From assembly GCF_000987955.1 (NCBI RefSeq), contig NZ_LAZU01000037.1:372001-436000 (forward strand): 64,000 nt of DNA, in the 5' to 3' direction. Below, piece by piece: positions 46,296-54,416 of the stretch. Below the pieces are notes generated by a model, which did not search any database, was not told the origin of the DNA, and was given only the letters and a program-made list of their open reading frames with translations. Every line of letters starts with the position of its first letter. The first letter of the stretch is position 1. This stretch comes from Paenibacillus sp. DMB20 (GTDB taxonomy: Bacteria; Bacillota; Bacilli; Paenibacillales; Paenibacillaceae). A program made the position numbers and the translations under genes.

Positions 46296-47771
46296 ATGGA
46301 CCATAGCCGTACACCGCTCTTCACCGCACTGAAAGAACACGCGGCCAAAAACCCGGTGCAGTTTCACATTCCCGGCCATAAGAAAGGTCTCGGTACCGAT
46401 ACCGAATTCCGGGAATTTATAGGGGATAACGCCCTCTCCATAGATTTGATCAACATCGCTCCGCTGGATGACCTTCACCAGCCGACCGGGGTGATCGAAG
46501 AAGCCCAGAAGCTTGCGGCAGACGCCTTCGGGGCGGATTACACCTTCTTCAGCGTTCAGGGGACCAGCGGCGCCATCATGACGATGATTATGTCCGTATG
46601 CTCTCCCGGCGACAAAATTATCGTTCCGCGCAACGTACACAAATCCGTTTTGTCCGCCATCATTTTTACCGGGGCCAAACCGGTTTTCGTATCGCCGGCC
46701 CAGGACGGCAACGTCGGCATTGACCACGGCATTACCATCAGCTCCGTGCGTAAAGCGCTAAAGCGCCATCCGGACGCCAAAGCGGTACTTGTCATAAATC
46801 CGACCTATTTTGGCGTAAGCGCCAACCTGAAGGAAATCGTGGATCTGGCGCACAGCTATCATGTGCCTGTGCTGGTCGATGAGGCACACGGCGTTCTCAT
46901 TCACTTCCATGAAGACCTGCCGATGTCCGCGATGGAAGCCGGTGCCGATATGGCGGCTACGAGTGTACACAAGCTTGGAGGCTCCATGACGCAAAGCTCC
47001 GTTCTCAACCTGAATACCAAGAACGGGTATATCAATCCGTTCCGGGTTCAGACGATCATCAGCATGTTGACGACGACGTCAACCTCGTATATTCTGCTTG
47101 CTTCCCTCGACACGTCCCGCCGCAATCTGGCCCTTAAAGGACGCGAGATGGCAGCGAGAGCAATCGAAATGGCGCAGTACGCCCGCCGCTCCATCAACGA
47201 GATTGACGGCTTGTACTGTTTTGGCGATGAAATCCTTGGCGGCGAGGCAACCTACAGTTTGGATCCGACCAAAGTGACCATCCATGTGCGCCATCTCGGT
47301 ATTACCGGATACGAAACGGAGAATTGGCTCCGGGAGCATTATAACATTGAGGTCGAGCTCAGCGATATGTACAATATTTTGTGCTTGATCACGCCGGGCG
47401 ACACCCTGGATACGGTTGAAACTTTGCTGACCGCCCTGCGCGAGCTGTCCAAAAAACATCACAACAAGAACGAGATCAACGAGCTGGTCGTGAAAATTCC
47501 TGAGATTCCTCAGCTTTCCCTCATCCCAAGGGATGCTTTTTACGGAGATACGGAAGTGATTCCGTTTAAGGAATCCGCAGGCCGGATCATCGCGGAATTT
47601 ATTTACGTCTACCCGCCGGGTATTCCGATCCTTCTTCCGGGCGAGGTCATTTCGCAGGACAACATCGATTACATCACCGATCATGTGGACGTCGGGCTTC
47701 CCGTCAAAGGCCCCGAGGATCGGTACATCCGGAACGTCAAGGTTATCGTCGAAGCGGATCCGATTTTCTAA
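46296..47771 (+). CDS. speA: Arginine/lysine/ornithine decarboxylase (SpeA-like)
   Basis: PLP-dependent group III decarboxylase, in B. subtilis arginine decarboxylase feeding agmatine into polyamine synthesis. VQFHIPGHKKGLG is the family N-terminus, VDEAHGVLIHF holds the cofactor aspartate-histidine pair, and TSVHKLGGSMTQSS the PLP lysine. 491 residues from ATG 46296. The upstream AGGG is close and the open frame runs to 46191, so the start is not certain. Convergent with the DUF1292 gene. Confidence 0.9.
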   Translation: MDHSRTPLFTALKEHAAKNPVQFHIPGHKKGLGTDTEFREFIGDNALSIDLINIAPLDDLHQPTGVIEEAQKLAADAFGADYTFFSVQGTSGAIMTMIMSVCSPGDKIIVPRNVHKSVLSAIIFTGAKPVFVSPAQDGNVGIDHGITISSVRKALKRHPDAKAVLVINPTYFGVSANLKEIVDLAHSYHVPVLVDEAHGVLIHFHEDLPMSAMEAGADMAATSVHKLGGSMTQSSVLNLNTKNGYINPFRVQTIISMLTTTSTSYILLASLDTSRRNLALKGREMAARAIEMAQYARRSINEIDGLYCFGDEILGGEATYSLDPTKVTIHVRHLGITGYETENWLREHYNIEVELSDMYNILCLITPGDTLDTVETLLTALRELSKKHHNKNEINELVVKIPEIPQLSLIPRDAFYGDTEVIPFKESAGRIIAEFIYVYPPGIPILLPGEVISQDNIDYITDHVDVGLPVKGPEDRYIRNVKVIVEADPIF

Positions 47772-47782
47772 GATATTCTTAT

Positions 47783-47812
47783 AAAAACCCCAGTGCATCC
47801 GCACTGGGGTTT
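47783..47812 (+). terminator. Bidirectional terminator between speA and the DUF1292 gene
   Basis: AAACCCCAGTGC-atcc-GCACTGGGGTTT, with A5 before it and TTTCGT after. Confidence 0.88.
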
Positions 47813-47829
47813 CGTGTTGGGACAAAAAC

Positions 47830-48147
47830 CTACTCTTGGGCGGCTACCAGCTCGTTATAAGCCTCTTCCACCGCATTCCACTCATCTTCGTCCTCGATAT
47901 TATAAAGAACCATTTCCTCGTTCTCTTCTTCCATACGCAGAATAACGCCGTCAGCTTCCGGGTTATTACGCTCGATAAGAAGGGCATATAGTTTTTCGCC
48001 GACATCAAACGTCTCCACGAGAACCATTTCCACTTCTTTGCCCTGTTCGTCCGTCAATGTCAGCACAAACTCTTCATGTTCGTGATCGTGGTCATGATCA
48101 TGACCGCAGCCACAGGCATCTCCATGACCATGTGTGTGATCGCTCAT
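47830..48147 (-). CDS. DUF1292 family protein with histidine-rich N-terminus
   Basis: 105 residues. The DUF1292 core reads FVLTLTDEQGKEVEMVLVE, KLYALLIERNNPEADGVIL and a strongly acidic C-terminus, as in YrzB-type proteins of unknown role. The N-terminal 25 residues (HTHGHGDACGCGHDHDHDH) are an unusual His/Cys stretch that could bind metal. ATG 48147 is chosen over an upstream ATG because GTGAGG lies eight bases before it. Confidence 0.85.
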   Translation of the reverse strand: MSDHTHGHGDACGCGHDHDHDHEHEEFVLTLTDEQGKEVEMVLVETFDVGEKLYALLIERNNPEADGVILRMEEENEEMVLYNIEDEDEWNAVEEAYNELVAAQE

Positions 48148-48236
48148 TGAAAAAAACCTCACTTCGGTTAAATTATCATACTTCCGTATGGTACCATGGA
48201 AGAATGATCAGGTCAATTTTACCAGAGAGCTTCTAC

Positions 48237-48800
48237 CTAATTCAAAACCGTAATTACTTTTTCCGCCACTTTTTCGTATCCCGAGTCTGCCGAATACTTG
48301 ATGTAAAACCCTACCGAATACTTGCCGACCCTGTCGAAGTCATAAGTGAAATCATTGGTGCGGAACCAGAAGTTATCCTTGTTCTGATTGTCGATATTCT
48401 GGGACTGTATATCTTTAACATTACCCGAAGGATCTTCGATGGCTACTTTTACCGCATGCACGTTATCGTATAAAGTATCCACCTGGCTGAAAACGTTAAA
48501 CTTCAACTTCCCCCGGTTGACGTTCCCGAATGCAGTATCCCCCTTGAACAGGAAAATATGCACGTTCGGCTTGATTACCTGGACTTTTCCGCTTTTCTTA
48601 TCCCATTGTACGGCGCCGTTCATGTCCCGGACCGGGACATATATTTTGTTGTCGATCAGGTAGCCCCCGTCCTTCAGCTCCTTCCCGTTCATCAGCACTT
48701 TTACTTGTTCATAAAAAGAGTCGGCAAACAGCATGGTTCCCCCACCCATTAAAGAAATAACGAGCGTTGCCGCCATAACCTTTTTCCAGTTCACCTTCAT
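48237..48800 (-). CDS. Secreted protein with copper-amine-oxidase-N-like domain
   Basis: 187 residues with a signal peptide (KKVMAATLVISLMGGGTML, cleavage near LFADS). The first mature part, VKVLMNGKELKDGGYLIDN followed by KIYVPVRDMNGAVQWDKKSGKV, matches the copper amine oxidase N-terminal-like repeat widespread in Paenibacillus surface proteins. The remaining 100 residues are beta-rich and unassigned. Despite the domain name no enzyme activity is implied. GGAGGGG precedes the ATG. Confidence 0.8.
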   Translation of the reverse strand: MKVNWKKVMAATLVISLMGGGTMLFADSFYEQVKVLMNGKELKDGGYLIDNKIYVPVRDMNGAVQWDKKSGKVQVIKPNVHIFLFKGDTAFGNVNRGKLKFNVFSQVDTLYDNVHAVKVAIEDPSGNVKDIQSQNIDNQNKDNFWFRTNDFTYDFDRVGKYSVGFYIKYSADSGYEKVAEKVITVLN

Positions 48801-48989
48801 TAATGCACCCCTCCGTTTAGTTTCTGGTTGTTATATGTGTATACTACAAATGAAAAAATAAAAGTTGCGCGCTTTTGATAATTTTTCGCGTTTTATTTAT
48901 TTTCGTTGGTTGTTTGGCATAAATTCGCTAGAATGGAAAGGAAAGCTGCTTTTTACTACAAATTTTATTGGTGCTGGAGGTTGAGTTCA

Positions 48990-49727
48990 TTGACGTTAAA
49001 ACTGCAAATGCTCGGTACTGGCGGCGCTTTCGCCAAATCTTACTTCAACAACAACGCCCTCGTTTTCGACGAGGATTTTACGCTGCTCGTGGACTGCGGG
49101 GTGACCGCGCCGATGGCGCTTCACCGTCTCGGCCGTTCCTTCGAATACGTGGATGCCGTTCTTGTCACGCACACCCATGCCGATCATGTCGGAGGACTGG
49201 AAGAGCTGGCCTTCAAAATGAAAATGCAGTACAAGCGCAAAATTCCGTTATACATAGCCGATTCCCTCGTCACGACGCTTTGGGAAAACACGCTGAAAGG
49301 CGGACTTTATCAGGAAGGTTCCATCACCTCTCTTGACGACGTCTTCAAAGTATTTCCTCTTACTCCGGGAGAAGCGGCGGACATATCCCCCGGAATACGC
49401 GCAGAGCTGATCCAAACCAGACACATTCCCGGAAAAGACAGCTATTCGCTTTATTTGAATGAACGTGTTTTTTTCAGTGCGGACATGACCTTCGATCCCG
49501 CGCTGCTTCTCAAGCTTGTTCAAGAGCGCGGCTGCGAGGTCATTCTTCACGAATGCCAGCTGGAGGGCCCCGGCCAGGTGCATACCACGCTCGATGAGCT
49601 TCTAAGCCTGCCGGAAGATATCCAAAAACGGATCTACCTGATGCATTACGGCGACAATATGAGCAGCTTCGAGGGGCGAACGGGACCTATGCGTTTCCTG
49701 GAACAGCACCGGATCTATGAACTCTAG
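48990..49727 (+). CDS. MBL-fold metallohydrolase
   Basis: 245 residues of metallo-beta-lactamase fold. The HxHxDH motif is [10 protein letters not shown], with a further His in [10 protein letters not shown], the Asp in SADMTF, and a terminal MHYGDN. It resembles RNase Z/YycJ-like stand-alone hydrolases; the substrate is not known. I choose TTG 48990 because GGAGG is eight bases upstream and the fold begins [11 protein letters not shown]; the ORF extends 28 codons further without support. Confidence 0.85.
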   Translation: MTLKLQMLGTGGAFAKSYFNNNALVFDEDFTLLVDCGVTAPMALHRLGRSFEYVDAVLVTHTHADHVGGLEELAFKMKMQYKRKIPLYIADSLVTTLWENTLKGGLYQEGSITSLDDVFKVFPLTPGEAADISPGIRAELIQTRHIPGKDSYSLYLNERVFFSADMTFDPALLLKLVQERGCEVILHECQLEGPGQVHTTLDELLSLPEDIQKRIYLMHYGDNMSSFEGRTGPMRFLEQHRIYEL

Positions 49728-49741
49728 AAGCTCGGTTTGAA

Positions 49742-49802
49742 GCCTCCCGTTAGATCCGCGAATAGAATCCTTCGGGCTAAGGGGATACTAACAACGGGAG
49801 GC
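49742..49802 (+). promoter_or_regulatory. Inverted repeat burying the ribosome binding site of the DUF3892 gene
   Basis: GCCTCCCGTT (49742-49751) is the exact complement of AACGGGAGGC (49793-49802). The second arm contains the Shine-Dalgarno GGGAGG of the gene starting at 49810. The 41-base loop itself has the partly complementary AATCCTTCGGGCTAAGGGGAT. The hairpin could terminate the upstream gene or, since no T run follows, hold translation of the downstream gene off. Confidence 0.6.
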
Positions 49803-49809
49803 GATAATT

Positions 49810-50050
49810 ATGAATAACGATGGACAACAAGCCGAAGTTGTAGCCGTACGAAAAAAATGGCGACGGTGATATCGTTCAGCTTAAGCTGGACAACGGACAG
49901 GTCGTAGATTACAAAACCGCTCAGCAAATGGTTCAAAACAAAGAAATCAGGAACCTGAACGTGTTCCGCGGACGGGACGACGAGCTTCATCTGCGTTCCA
50001 ATGCCGACGGCGACCCGAGCAATAACCTGGATAATCTGCCGGGATTTTAA
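49810..50050 (+). CDS. DUF3892 family small protein, frameshifted here
   Basis: About 79 residues after reading the A7 run at 49851-49857 as six: EVVAVRKNGDGDIVQLKLDN, then GQVVDYKTAQQMVQNKEIRN and a C-terminal LHLRSNADGDPSNNLDNLPGF. The AVRKNGDGDI…LKLDNG pattern and length fit DUF3892, a family of unknown role common in spore formers. GGGAGG is eight bases before ATG 49810, inside the inverted repeat described separately. Confidence 0.78.
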
Positions 50051-50061
50051 TATATCTCTGT

Positions 50062-50085
50062 GCCGGTCCGAAAGGCCGGCTTTTT
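50062..50085 (+). terminator. Terminator of the DUF3892 gene
   Basis: GCCGG-tccgaaagg-CCGGC followed by T5. Confidence 0.85.
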
Positions 50086-50154
50086 GCTTTCCTGAACCTA
50101 TACATATCTCGGCTACAACCGGCTGAATTCCTTTGATTCCTGGCAAACGTACAA

Positions 50155-50195
50155 GAAAAAAACCGTCCATACATGAACGGTCAGAGTTTTTTTTA
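50155..50195 (-). terminator. Hairpin with T/A runs on both sides
   Basis: AACCGTCCAT…ATGAACGGT, A7 on the left (T7 on the minus strand) and T8 a few bases to the right. It can serve the GNAT gene on the minus strand. Confidence 0.7.
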
Positions 50196-50266
50196 TATAC
50201 AGATTTCCAAATTTTAGCTTAAACGGACTTTCTGGCTATTGTCGACTTAAAGTGGTGTTTGAGGTT

Positions 50267-50725
50267 TTAAATTATTTTTAATTCAGCTCTTTTTTTCATG
50301 CGGACATGAGGGATTCCGGCGTCGTCAAATGGCTCGTCCGATATGGTCACATAACCGAGCTTGTTGTAAAAGCCCTCGGCCTGGCACTGGGCGTCAAGGA
50401 TGGAATAAACAAGCCTGAGCTCCCTGGCCTGCGTTTCCATGGCCATGAGGAGAACACGGCCGAGACCCTTGGAACGGTAAGGTTTGCGTACGGCGATACG
50501 CTGCATTTTGGCCGATTCTTTATCGTAGTAAATTACTCGGCCTGTTGCCGCGTACTCGCCGTCATATTTAATCAAAACATGGTGCGCGTCGGCATCCAGG
50601 CTGTCGTAATCGTCGATTTCCAGATCGATTGGAACCTGCTGCTCCTCAACGAATACTTCTTTCCGAATGTTCAGCGCCTCTTTCAGCTGATCTTCCGTGG
50701 TGACATTAATGATTTCCGCTGCCAT
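50267..50725 (-). CDS. GNAT family N-acetyltransferase
   Basis: 152 residues. The acetyl-CoA loop is MQRIAVRKPYRSKGLGRVLL (V-x-x-x-x-R-x-x-G-x-G/A), preceded by IRKEVFVEEQQVP, typical of the YitI/ElaA-like subgroup. LDAQCQAEGFYNKLGYV is the C-terminal GNAT strand-helix. The acceptor is unknown. ATG 50725 follows GAGAGGTG; the 37 additional upstream codons look non-coding. Confidence 0.86.
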   Translation of the reverse strand: MAAEIINVTTEDQLKEALNIRKEVFVEEQQVPIDLEIDDYDSLDADAHHVLIKYDGEYAATGRVIYYDKESAKMQRIAVRKPYRSKGLGRVLLMAMETQARELRLVYSILDAQCQAEGFYNKLGYVTISDEPFDDAGIPHVRMKKRAELKII

Positions 50726-50860
50726 TTCCAACACCTCTCGATATCTCAAATCACTTCCGAAACAGTTCGCCGGATATATAGATGAATTATTATACAAAAT
50801 ATTTATTTTCCTGTATAGTAGAGGAAAATGCATCATACGGAAAGGAGCCGGAGAGCAAAT

Positions 50861-50989
50861 ATGGGAATCGGCGGCACGATTTTTTGGGCTGTCATCATTT
50901 CGATTATTCTGATTTACCCTATGTTTTATACCATAAATAAAGGTTATTCCCGTAAATGGGATGAAGAACAGGACCCGGATGGACGATAA
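50861..50989 (+). CDS. Small single-span membrane protein (42 residues)
   Basis: ATG 50861 with AAAGGAG upstream. One membrane helix (IFWAVIISIILIYPMFY) is followed by a charged tail (KGYSRKWDEEQDPDGR). It has its own terminator. No family recognised; too short for standard ORF cut-offs but with clean signals at both ends. It is divergent from the GNAT gene. Confidence 0.6.
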   Translation: MGIGGTIFWAVIISIILIYPMFYTINKGYSRKWDEEQDPDGR

Positions 50990-51021
50990 ACCGCCACCCC
51001 TTGCGGCCGGCGGTTATTTTC
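50987..51021 (+). terminator. Terminator of the small membrane protein gene
   Basis: AACCGCC…GGCGGTT followed by ATTTTCTT, starting at the stop codon. Confidence 0.75.
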
Positions 51022-51057
51022 TTGGTTTGGGTCCAGGTCTTCCTTCCGGTAGCATCG

Positions 51058-51294
51058 CTACAGCTTATCTTTAAGCATGCTTTCCGGCTCGAGTACCGGA
51101 TCGGGAAAAAGCCTTTCTCCCCTGCCTCCCGGCGCATATACGTCTTTTTCAACCGAACGGTCATAAACATCCTTTAATACAGGCGAAACCGGGGATTGGA
51201 GCGGGTCCATATCGACGGACGTTCTGCCCGATATGCTGCAGCCGCTTAAAAGCGGAAACAGCAGGAGTAACGCAAACGACCGCTTTCCCTTCAT
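51058..51294 (-). CDS. Small predicted lipoprotein
   Basis: 78 residues from ATG 51294: basic start MKGKRS, hydrophobic ALLLLFPL and lipobox LLSGC. The mature part is about 60 residues, Pro/Asp-rich and without a known domain. An in-frame ATG eight codons upstream (51318) is also possible. Nothing in the context indicates a function. Confidence 0.6.
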   Translation of the reverse strand: MKGKRSFALLLLFPLLSGCSISGRTSVDMDPLQSPVSPVLKDVYDRSVEKDVYAPGGRGERLFPDPVLEPESMLKDKL

Positions 51295-51397
51295 TATGTA
51301 ACACTTTCCATTTGACACGCAGTCGTCCCCCTAATTGGAAAAATCAAACTCCCCCTAGTCTGAACCGGAACGAGGCATTTTATAACGAAGAAAATAA

Positions 51398-51426
51398 TTG
51401 ACACGTTAACCATCAGCTGATAATAT
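51398..51426 (+). promoter_or_regulatory. Promoter of tRNA-Val
   Basis: Perfect TTGACA (51398-51403), 17-bp spacer, TAATAT (51421-51426), 30 bp before the tRNA. Confidence 0.85.
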
Positions 51427-51456
51427 ATAAATTGTCTTTCGAAACTTATTTATCAT

Positions 51457-51529
51457 GATCTGTTAGCTCAGCTGGGAGAGCACCATCTTGACAGGGTGGG
51501 GGTCAGTGGTTCGAGCCCACTACAGATCA
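51457..51529 (+). tRNA. tRNA-Val (anticodon GAC)
   Basis: A 73-nt cloverleaf: acceptor GATCTGT/ACAGATC, D arm GCTC…GAGC, anticodon stem CCATC/GGTGG with loop TTGACAG (anticodon GAC), T arm AGTGG-TTCGAGC-CCACT, discriminator A. The 3' CCA is not encoded. It has its own promoter and terminator. The accessory, AT-richer DNA that follows suggests this locus has served as an integration site. Confidence 0.97.
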
Positions 51530-51538
51530 TCGCCGAGA

Positions 51539-51571
51539 ACCCTTGTGGCATTAAGCCGCAGGGGTTTTTCT
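51539..51571 (+). terminator. Terminator of tRNA-Val
   Basis: AACCCTTGTGGC-attaa-GCCGCAGGGGTT with TTTC and further T-rich sequence. Confidence 0.9.
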
Positions 51572-51734
51572 TTTTTTTCACTTTCTCCATATTCCGTTAG
51601 ATAATTGTGAGTGGGGACAAAATGGGGACAAAACCTGTTTGTACGTCTGTTTTATAGTCCTATTTGGTCTCATTTCTATAAATCACCCTATATGATTTTT
51701 AATTTGACTGATATAAAAAAAACGGCTCAACACT

Positions 51735-51835
51735 GGTGAAGTGCACCCCTTAGATTAGACATTGGAACCCCCCTAGGGTTAACCGATGAATTTCTAGGGG
51801 GTCATTTTTATGCCAGCAAAGAAAGGTCAAAAATA
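51735..51835 (+). mobile_element. IS3-family-like left-end remnant
   Basis: TGGTGAAGTGCACCCC resembles an IS3-type terminal repeat. It is followed by a stem CCCCCCTAGG…CCTAGGGGG-like pair (51770-51804) and then ATGCCAGCAAAGAAAGGTCA, which reads MPAKKGQK, the start of IS3/IS150-type orfA, stopped at once by TAA. No transposase core follows, so only the first ~100 bp of an element remain. Based on recollection of IS3 left ends; no second end found. Confidence 0.55.
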
Positions 51836-52057
51836 ATCAAGGCCTGGTTTACATACCTCTTGAAGATATACAGCACGTAAGTCGGCTAATACCATTAAAT
51901 CGTAAAAAAGACCATGCTAGCACATAATCGGTATGGTAAAGTCCAATAATCGGTTCCACCAATCACTTCTATTTTTCTTTGCCTATGCGCCCTGGCCGTT
52001 CATGTAATACATCATAAGATAAGGTGTAGTTTAAAACAAACAAAGGAGGAATCATTC
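51836..52057. other. Non-coding stretch before the yjcZ-type gene
   Basis: No supported gene. AT-rich, containing one hairpin (51910-51937) of the GCCAGCACATAGCC-loop type. The AAAGGAGG site of the next gene is at its end. Confidence 0.5.
51910..51937 (+). repeat. Hairpin with conserved loop, copy 1 of 3
   Basis: GACCATGCTAGCACATAATCG followed by GTATGGT. It shares the loop core GC(C/T)AGCA(C/T)nTA with hairpins at 52191 and 53241. Confidence 0.5.
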
Positions 52058-52162
52058 ATGGGTGAAGCAGTAGGTGGATACGGCGGTGGATACGGCAGCA
52101 AAGTAGGAATAGTTCTTGTATTGTTCATCTTGCTGGTTATCGTCTTAGCTGCATTCGTATAA
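52058..52162 (+). CDS. YjcZ-family sporulation peptide
   Basis: 34 residues: a Gly/Tyr-rich start (GGYGGGYGSK) followed by one hydrophobic span (VGIVLVLFILLVIVLAAFV), the signature of the YjcZ/pfam09680 sporulation peptides. AAAGGAGG is nine bases upstream. Too short for usual ORF calling. Expected in mother-cell or spore membranes by family; the function is unknown. Confidence 0.82.
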   Translation: MGEAVGGYGGGYGSKVGIVLVLFILLVIVLAAFV

Positions 52163-52189
52163 TAAGATCTAGTATCCTCAAAGCTAAAG

Positions 52190-52224
52190 AAAGACCCTGC
52201 CAGCACATAGCCGGCAGGGTCTTC
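52190..52224 (+). terminator. Terminator after the yjcZ-type gene (conserved-loop hairpin, copy 2 of 3)
   Basis: AAGACCCTGCC-agcacatagcc-GGCAGGGTCTT, an 11-bp perfect stem. Confidence 0.85.
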
Positions 52225-52383
52225 AGATTTCAGGCATTCGGGATTTTAGTATGAGTACTATAAAAAAAAAATTTGACAAATAATCTTGTGCATATTGGAA
52301 CAAGCCAGCACCATATATTTAGTTAACGATTTGACCTTCGGCTAAAATGTCTGCTCTGAAATCAACGTAATGGAGGGGTTAAT

Positions 52384-53203
52384 TTGTCTGATCCGTTTGT
52401 GGTTCGGTCATTAGACGAAATCCGCTTTTGGTCACGAATAATGAAAGAACATTCACTATTCCTTCGATTAGGTTTTAGGTGTGAAGACACGCAATTGATC
52501 AATGAGGCGAATCAATTTCAAGCTGTGTTTGATGATATAGAAAGAAGAGCCTACGCATTTACAGCAGATGCCGATCCACAAATGATTAGGGAGTTTAATA
52601 CTGAAGTACATAATGCCGCAGCACATATTTGGGCATTCAAAAGGAAAGTTTTGGGTCTTATCCTACGATGTAAACTCCCAGGTCAAAACAATTTCCCCTT
52701 GCTCGTTGATCATGTAAGCAGAGAGGCTAATTATTTTAGGAATCGGTTGGAAGAACTTAATCTCGGAAGACTTGAGCCCCTACACGATGCGATCATAGAT
52801 GAAAATGTTTTCTTTCTAAAAATTATGGCGGATCACGCAAAATTTATAAGCCACCTCCTTGACCCGTCTGAACGGAAGCTAGTGAAACAAGCGAGGGAAT
52901 TTAGCCAAGAATTTGATACCCTCTTGTGGCAAGCAGTGGATCTGAGCTCTATGCGGCCTCAATCCCAAACCATTCCTTTATTAAGTCAATTTGTTGATGA
53001 GAATCGAGTCTCCGTTAAATCCCTCCGGGATTTCAAAAAAAACAGCTCGCGATTTAATTGAAGAATGCCGAATCAAAAGCATCATTCATCCCTTATTGGC
53101 CGATCATGTATTCCGGGAAGCGGAACGGTTTCTGTTTATTCTCGATATGTTTGAGCAATCTTTATCAGGGGTCAAAGTAAACAAGAAAGAAATACTGTTT
53201 TAA
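52384..53203 (+). CDS. DUF2935 family protein, frameshifted here
   Basis: Helical-bundle protein made of two related halves: IRFWSRIMKEHSLFLRLGF in the first and IDENVFFLKIMADHAKFISHLL in the second, both with the Glu/His spacing of a possible metal-binding four-helix bundle. An A8 run at 53035-53042 read as seven joins the last 55 residues (FKKTARDLIEECRIKS), giving about 272 residues. TTG 52384 has GGAGGGG seven bases before it. Codon use is more AT-rich than in the flanking housekeeping genes, consistent with acquisition. The role of the family is unknown. Confidence 0.78.
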
Positions 53204-53240
53204 CTATCCTTAAATACTTTCAGATGTTGTTCCAAAAAAT

Positions 53241-53266
53241 CCCCCGCCAGCATCTAGCCAGCGGGC
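53241..53266 (+). repeat. Hairpin with conserved loop, copy 3 of 3
   Basis: CCCGC-cagcatctagcca-GCGGG. The same loop core as the hairpins at 51910 and 52190, here after the DUF2935 gene and without a T run. Confidence 0.5.
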
Positions 53267-53272
53267 CATTTC

Positions 53273-53605
53273 TCATTGTTCTGGAATTCCCGCAGCTCGC
53301 CGAAGGTAATTCGCCAAATTGTGAGCATGGGTCTTCCCCACCTCATCGCCTTCCTTGTACTTGGCAAACCACAGCGGAGACACGTAATTATCAATCAATG
53401 CCTGGGCGGTTCCCACCGGCAGCGGTACGAAATTAGGTGTAGAAGCCTGCTGCGGGGCCTGCTTAAGGTCAGCAGCAACATCGTTGTAAAATTGCTTCAA
53501 CGTCTTTTTGCCAAACAGCAGCGAGCGGAACCGGCGTGCCGTTAGATTCTTGAACCGTTCCCCGTATGACCCCCACAGAGGCTGTGGGAGAGGCCTGAAG
53601 AGCAA
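53273..53605 (-). CDS. Unrecognised protein or gene fragment
   Basis: The open frame encodes about 110 residues (GERFKNLTARRFRSLLFGKK, LKQFYNDVAADLKQAPQQ, LIDNYVSPLWFAKYKEGDE). The frame stays open further upstream to about 53670 (KAVRKVGQALGESKGRLLFR) without a good start or ribosome site, so it may be a 5'-truncated remnant. Composition is protein-like, with an amphipathic helix and a proline-rich linker. I recognise no family. It sits in the accessory stretch after tRNA-Val. Confidence 0.4.
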   Translation of the reverse strand: MLFRPLPQPLWGSYGERFKNLTARRFRSLLFGKKTLKQFYNDVAADLKQAPQQASTPNFVPLPVGTAQALIDNYVSPLWFAKYKEGDEVGKTHAHNLANYLRRAAGIPEQ

Positions 53606-53799
53606 TCGCCCTTTCGATTCCCCTAGTGCCTGCCCGACTTTGCGGACAGCCTTATCAGACGTAGACGGTTTGAAAAATCAGATTATCCGTATACTTGTAC
53701 AGAGACCGTCGCATGAAGTATGATGGAGACCCATGCCGTTCAAAGCGGATTGGAGGCACGGGACAAGACCTATTTCCTATTATGAAAGGAGAACAAGTA

Positions 53800-54225
53800 A
53801 TGTCTGTCAATGCTTATTTGGTTTTTAATGGAAACTGTCGCGAGGCCGTTGAGTTCTATGCAGATGTATTCGGAACGGAAAAGCCGCAAATTATGACCTT
53901 CGGCGATAATCCGCCAAACCCGGAATACCAGCTTCCGGAAGAAGCGAAGAACCTTGTCATGCATGCCCGTTTAACGATTAGCGACAGCAATGTCATGTTC
54001 TCGGACACGTTTCCGGGCATGCCTTTCGTGGTAGGCAATAATATCACCCTTGCGATTGTAACGAATAGTCGCGATGAAGTTGAGACATGGTTCAACAAGC
54101 TGAAGGAGGGCGGAAAGGTAGGCATGGAGCTGCAGGAAACGTTCTGGAGCAAGTGCTACGGTCAAGTGACTGACAAATTCGGGATCGAATGGCAGTTCAA
54201 CTATGAAGAGAATCCGACCTCATAA
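53800..54225 (+). CDS. VOC/PhnB-like glyoxalase-fold protein
   Basis: 141 residues: AYLVFNGNCREAVEFYADVFG begins the first beta-alpha-beta module and LAIVTNSRDEVETWFNKLKEGG the second; KCYGQVTDKFGIEWQFNY is the PhnB/YjdN-type C-terminus. Family members are metal-binding or resistance-like proteins of varied function, and no substrate can be assigned. AAAGGAG is nine bases before ATG 53800. Terminated at 54337. Confidence 0.84.
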   Translation: MSVNAYLVFNGNCREAVEFYADVFGTEKPQIMTFGDNPPNPEYQLPEEAKNLVMHARLTISDSNVMFSDTFPGMPFVVGNNITLAIVTNSRDEVETWFNKLKEGGKVGMELQETFWSKCYGQVTDKFGIEWQFNYEENPTS

Positions 54226-54336
54226 GAACGGATCGCATTAACTCTTTTTTGAAGCTTGACGTTAGTGTAACCCAGTCCATAGTTCCTTAAATAGAGGGCT
54301 ATTACAGGAGTTGGAACGTCTATAAATTTAACGTTA

Positions 54337-54373
54337 AAACAGCCGAGCAAGCAAATGCTTGCCCGGCTGTTTT
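54337..54373 (+). terminator. Terminator of the VOC gene
   Basis: AAAACAGCCGAGCAAGC-aaat-GCTTGCCCGGCTGTTTT, nearly perfect and usable in both directions. Confidence 0.9.
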
Positions 54374-54416
54374 AATCTCGCCCCTCAGGCGAATGTCGGT
54401 GTTGGAATGCCGAAGC

